Program-made: the position numbers and the translations under genes
Notes under the pieces: model-generated
The model's input: the letters and a program-made list of their open reading frames with translations, nothing else
Databases searched by the model: none
Told to the model about the DNA's origin: nothing
Assembly (NCBI GenBank): GCA_022627515.1
Contig: JAKEGK010000108.1
Location: 1-36,523, forward strand
Source: Gammaproteobacteria bacterium
Lineage (GTDB): Bacteria > Pseudomonadota > Gammaproteobacteria > SZUA-152
DNA: 36,523 bases
Direction of reading: 5' to 3'
In this document: one piece after another, positions 33,917 to 36,523 of the stretch
Layout: each line of letters starts with the position of its first letter
Position numbering within the stretch: position 1 is the first letter of the stretch

Positions 33917-35698
33917 CTAACAATTCCTGCAGCCACCGAGAATATCGCTCGCTTCCTTGTGCCCCTGTTTAGCGGCGAGCCGGAACCATTTCACGGCTTC
34001 GGCATTGCTTTTGGTTATACCTAGTCCTCTGCGGTACATATTTCCCAGATGATATTGCGCGTCAGCATTGCCGCTTTGCGCGGCTTTTTCCAGCCACTTG
34101 AGCGCTATCAGATAATCCGCTTCGATGGATGGCGCTCCATTCATATAGATTTTGCCAAGTTCCAGTTGCGCGAGAACATGCTCATTATTCGCTGCGCTTT
34201 GCAGCCAGCGTATGCCTTCCTGGGTGTCCTGCGGCGCGCTCTGTCCTTCAATATACATCACGCCCACTTCATATTTCGCGCTTACATCACCCTTGTTTGC
34301 GCTGAGCAGATAGGGATAAATGGGAGAATTTTTCAGGCTTTGAAGTTCCTTGTCCAGAATACTTTGTTCTTCGGCGCGCAGTATATTTTCCAAAGCCTGG
34401 CTGGCTTTCGCCATTCCTTTACCCGCCGCCTTGCTAAGCCACAGCTTCGCTTCTTTGGTGTCTGATTCAACGCCTACGCCATTTTGGTACATTTCGCCTA
34501 ATCGGTACTGAGCTTCAGGATGATCCTGCCGCGCGGCCTTGAGAAACCATTCCGCTGCCGTGCTGGGATCCTTATCCACGCCTGTGCCATCGACATACAT
34601 TAAACCCAGTGCGAACTGGGCTTCGGGGTTGGATAACTCGGGATTGGAGGCGAAATCGTTTTTACTGGCCAGCAGTTGTTTGCGTAACAGGGCATCCAGA
34701 TCGCGCTGGGCGTTGCTGCTTCCCCAACTGGACGCCAGGCGTAACCATTTAATCGCTTCACTTTCGCTGGTTGGCACGCCGATGCCATCCCGGTACATGA
34801 TAGCCAGCTGGTACTGGGCGCCGGCGTGATCCTGCTCCGCCGCTTTACGTATCCACTCTACGGCTTTAGCGGGATTTTTATCGGCGCCTTCGCCTTTAAG
34901 AAAGCGAATGCCGAGGGAGTATTGGGCGTCCACATTGCCATTTTCCGCCTGGCGGATTTCCCGGTTGATTGCCGATTCGGCCACAACCGGCTCAGGATTT
35001 TTTTGTTTTAGTTTTGGTTTTTGTTTGGCGGTGGCGGTTGGCGCTTTTGAATTTACATCACTGCGGCTCTCAGCGGTACTCAGTATTTCCCTGGCTTTTA
35101 CGATTCCGTTTTCATAAGCCAGCTCCAGCCACTTTTGGCCGACCTTCCTGTCTTCCTTGACGCCAATGCCGCCGTAAAGAATCTTGCCCAATTGAAACTG
35201 GGCATTAGCGTGACGCCCCTCCGCCGCCGCCTTATACCACGTCACCGCTTGCTTGATGTCCTTGTTACCGTTATGGCCGAAGTAATAAAAATTTCCCAGT
35301 TCATATTGCGCATCAATATGATTTTTTTTTGCCGCAACGGCCAGGAGTTCCTCGGCCCTGGCGGCATTTTTTTGCACACCATCACCGTAAAGGTGCATAA
35401 CGCCCAGATAATAGGACGCCTTGTCGTGTCCTTTCGCGGCAGCCATTTCGAACCACTTGGCCGCTTCAGCCTTATTCTCGGTAACATTGGTGCCAAGATA
35501 ATACTTTCGCCCTATGAAATATTGCGCCGCTGTATCATTCATTTCGGTGGCTAATTTAAACATGGTATAGTCAATCGAACTTGGCAGTTCGTCCGCCGCA
35601 AGCGGAGAGAAGGGAAGCAACAGCAATAGTGGCAGTAATAGTAATGTCATTGCTGATGACGGGAAAACATGCCGTGTTGTGAGTGTGTGCTGCGTCAT
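33917..35698 (-). CDS. Exported Sel1-repeat protein with C-terminal CxxC
   Basis: The 593-residue protein has a very hydrophobic signal sequence (MTLLLLPLLLLLPFSPLAAD, from residue 17) and about eleven Sel1/TPR-like repeats of 36 residues, each with patterns such as AQYxLGxMYxxGxGV and AxxWxxxAAxxGH. Charged linkers (about 220-245, KPKLKQKNPEPVV; and about 440-465) split the repeats into groups. The last residues are GGCRNC, a CxxC at the very end. Such solenoids hold together protein complexes in the envelope. ATG 35698 is listed; ATG 35650, just before the hydrophobic stretch, is equally possible. Partners are unknown. Confidence 0.88.
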   Translation of the reverse strand: MTQHTLTTRHVFPSSAMTLLLLPLLLLLPFSPLAADELPSSIDYTMFKLATEMNDTAAQYFIGRKYYLGTNVTENKAEAAKWFEMAAAKGHDKASYYLGVMHLYGDGVQKNAARAEELLAVAAKKNHIDAQYELGNFYYFGHNGNKDIKQAVTWYKAAAEGRHANAQFQLGKILYGGIGVKEDRKVGQKWLELAYENGIVKAREILSTAESRSDVNSKAPTATAKQKPKLKQKNPEPVVAESAINREIRQAENGNVDAQYSLGIRFLKGEGADKNPAKAVEWIRKAAEQDHAGAQYQLAIMYRDGIGVPTSESEAIKWLRLASSWGSSNAQRDLDALLRKQLLASKNDFASNPELSNPEAQFALGLMYVDGTGVDKDPSTAAEWFLKAARQDHPEAQYRLGEMYQNGVGVESDTKEAKLWLSKAAGKGMAKASQALENILRAEEQSILDKELQSLKNSPIYPYLLSANKGDVSAKYEVGVMYIEGQSAPQDTQEGIRWLQSAANNEHVLAQLELGKIYMNGAPSIEADYLIALKWLEKAAQSGNADAQYHLGNMYRRGLGITKSNAEAVKWFRLAAKQGHKEASDILGGCRNC

Positions 35699-36523
35699 GC
35701 CGGTGCCTATAATGCTGCGAAAATTAACGACGAATTAAAACTAAACATTGCCGAATCAAAATTCAGAAGGCGCCAGCAGGAAAAGTTGGTTATTCAAAGG
35801 GGCAAGGTTGCAGCAACAGTCAGTGTAACTTATCCAAGATATACTGAAGTAAGTTCGTTGCCAATCGTATGACCGCGGGACAGGAAACACCTAAATTAAT
35901 TTGCAAATTTTCAATTGCGCTTTTACATGCCATACATAGCTTCAGTATACAAAGGGAAGTATCTGAATCGTTCCTGTCAGGCAAGTTGACGACGCTTGCC
36001 ACCTGACTTGCTGCTTTACAATAATGTACTAATTTTTATTTCAGCCGGTTAAGTCAGGAATAACAAACCAACAATTGGTTGACGCCAATTATGATCAATA
36101 TTATAGGGGATGAAAGAGCGAAATAATGTAGGAATTTACTGATATCAATGCCGCTGAACTTATTACAAACTTACATCAATCACTAATATGGATATTCAAT
36201 CGGGTAACTTGCATTTACTCAATTTAGGCCCCACTCATTTTTGTTTTGAGGTTAACGGTTGCGCCGTTAATGAGCAAATCTTGCTGCTTACTGGCGGCCT
36301 ACGGCTGTTTCCGGATTGGCAGGTTTGGTTATGGTGGACACAAGGTTTATTTCGGTGGCGGTAACGTCGGTTGCCTAGTGTGTTTCACCGACTTGTTGTG
36401 ACAGAATCAACTCCAGCGTTGCATAAAATATAACATTTGGTACAACAACCGTATTTCCTCCACTACCCTGACTTTATGCGGTGCAACTGATGGAATTTGC
36501 AGGTTTCTGGTGAGCACTAAAGC
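35699..36523. other. 825-base region without a convincing gene
   Basis: Only short frames occur here and none has a good start site or family resemblance. An inverted repeat TATACTGAAG (35840-35849) / CTTCAGTATA (35940-35949) and a GCATAAA/TTTATGC pair (36421-36427, 36473-36479) are present. Promoter elements for the Sel1 gene should lie near 35700-35800, but I could not choose one. Confidence 0.4.

Noticed and set aside
35820-36002. 60-codon minus-strand frame between the arms of a TATACTGAAG inverted repeat
   Set aside because: The arms are only ten bases and the frame has no coding character; it was not taken as a mobile element.
36188-36364. 58-codon frame near the right edge
   Set aside because: It has no ribosome-binding site, a composition rich in Trp and Leu without a membrane pattern, and no recognised relative.
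36381-36396. TTTCACCGACTTGTT, one mismatch from a stretch in the uvrA/MFS repeats
   Set aside because: It is a single short match without tandem copies; over a window this long such matches are expected.

Overview
The window reads as a chromosomal segment of a free-living, respiring member of the Gammaproteobacteria. The assignment rests on gene order rather than on any single gene: uvrA / YajR-type MFS / ssb; pcnB-folK-deoxynucleoside kinase-panB-panC; ypjD-corB beside ffh-rpsP-rimM-trmD-rplS; and xerD followed by dsbC are all arrangements typical of that class. I see no tRNA, rRNA, CRISPR array, prophage or complete insertion sequence.

Layout. 1-2525: a truncated membrane protein gene diverges from a receiver-GGDEF-EAL gene whose receiver and GGDEF sites are degenerate while EAL is intact. 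2777-7673: uvrA (minus) diverges from a YajR-like transporter gene and ssb (plus), with a triple 14-bp repeat in the shared promoter region. 7907-9615: accessory stretch with a 47-aa membrane peptide, a periplasmic doubled-CXXCH cytochrome in which two of four haem sites have Arg for the first Cys, and a PilZ protein. 10125-14511: RNA polyadenylation, folate, nucleotide salvage and pantothenate genes, ending in a panC with an in-frame stop. 14518-17319: ppc (minus). 17579-20837: small membrane proteins, a divergent DAHP synthase and a cold-shock protein separated by long AT-rich spacers. 20895-25005: a minus-strand putative operon ypjD-corB-aguA-aguB (cytochrome c assembly-like protein, CNNM/CBS transporter, agmatine to putrescine). 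25641-30155: an MBL-fold phosphodiesterase-like gene, then ffh and the trmD operon. 30330-33735: ogt, xerD, yajQ, a 230-bp nested inverted-repeat element abutting the yajQ stop, dsbC and a glutaredoxin. 33917-35698: a large exported Sel1-repeat protein ending in CxxC. 35699-36523: no convincing gene.

How the genes work together. Most of the window is core housekeeping (DNA repair and replication, signal recognition, ribosome and tRNA maturation, cofactor synthesis, anaplerosis). Cyclic-di-GMP recurs: an EAL enzyme, a PilZ protein and YajQ are all here, though not as one operon. Extracytoplasmic thiol chemistry and c-type cytochromes also recur (ypjD, the haem protein, dsbC, glutaredoxin, the CxxC-ended Sel1 protein).

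The signals most worth following are the paired TGY-to-CGY codon differences at two haem sites, the panC nonsense codon, and the 230-bp foldback element at the end of yajQ. No unmistakable new multi-gene system is visible. All assignments come from reading the sequence; no database search was run.
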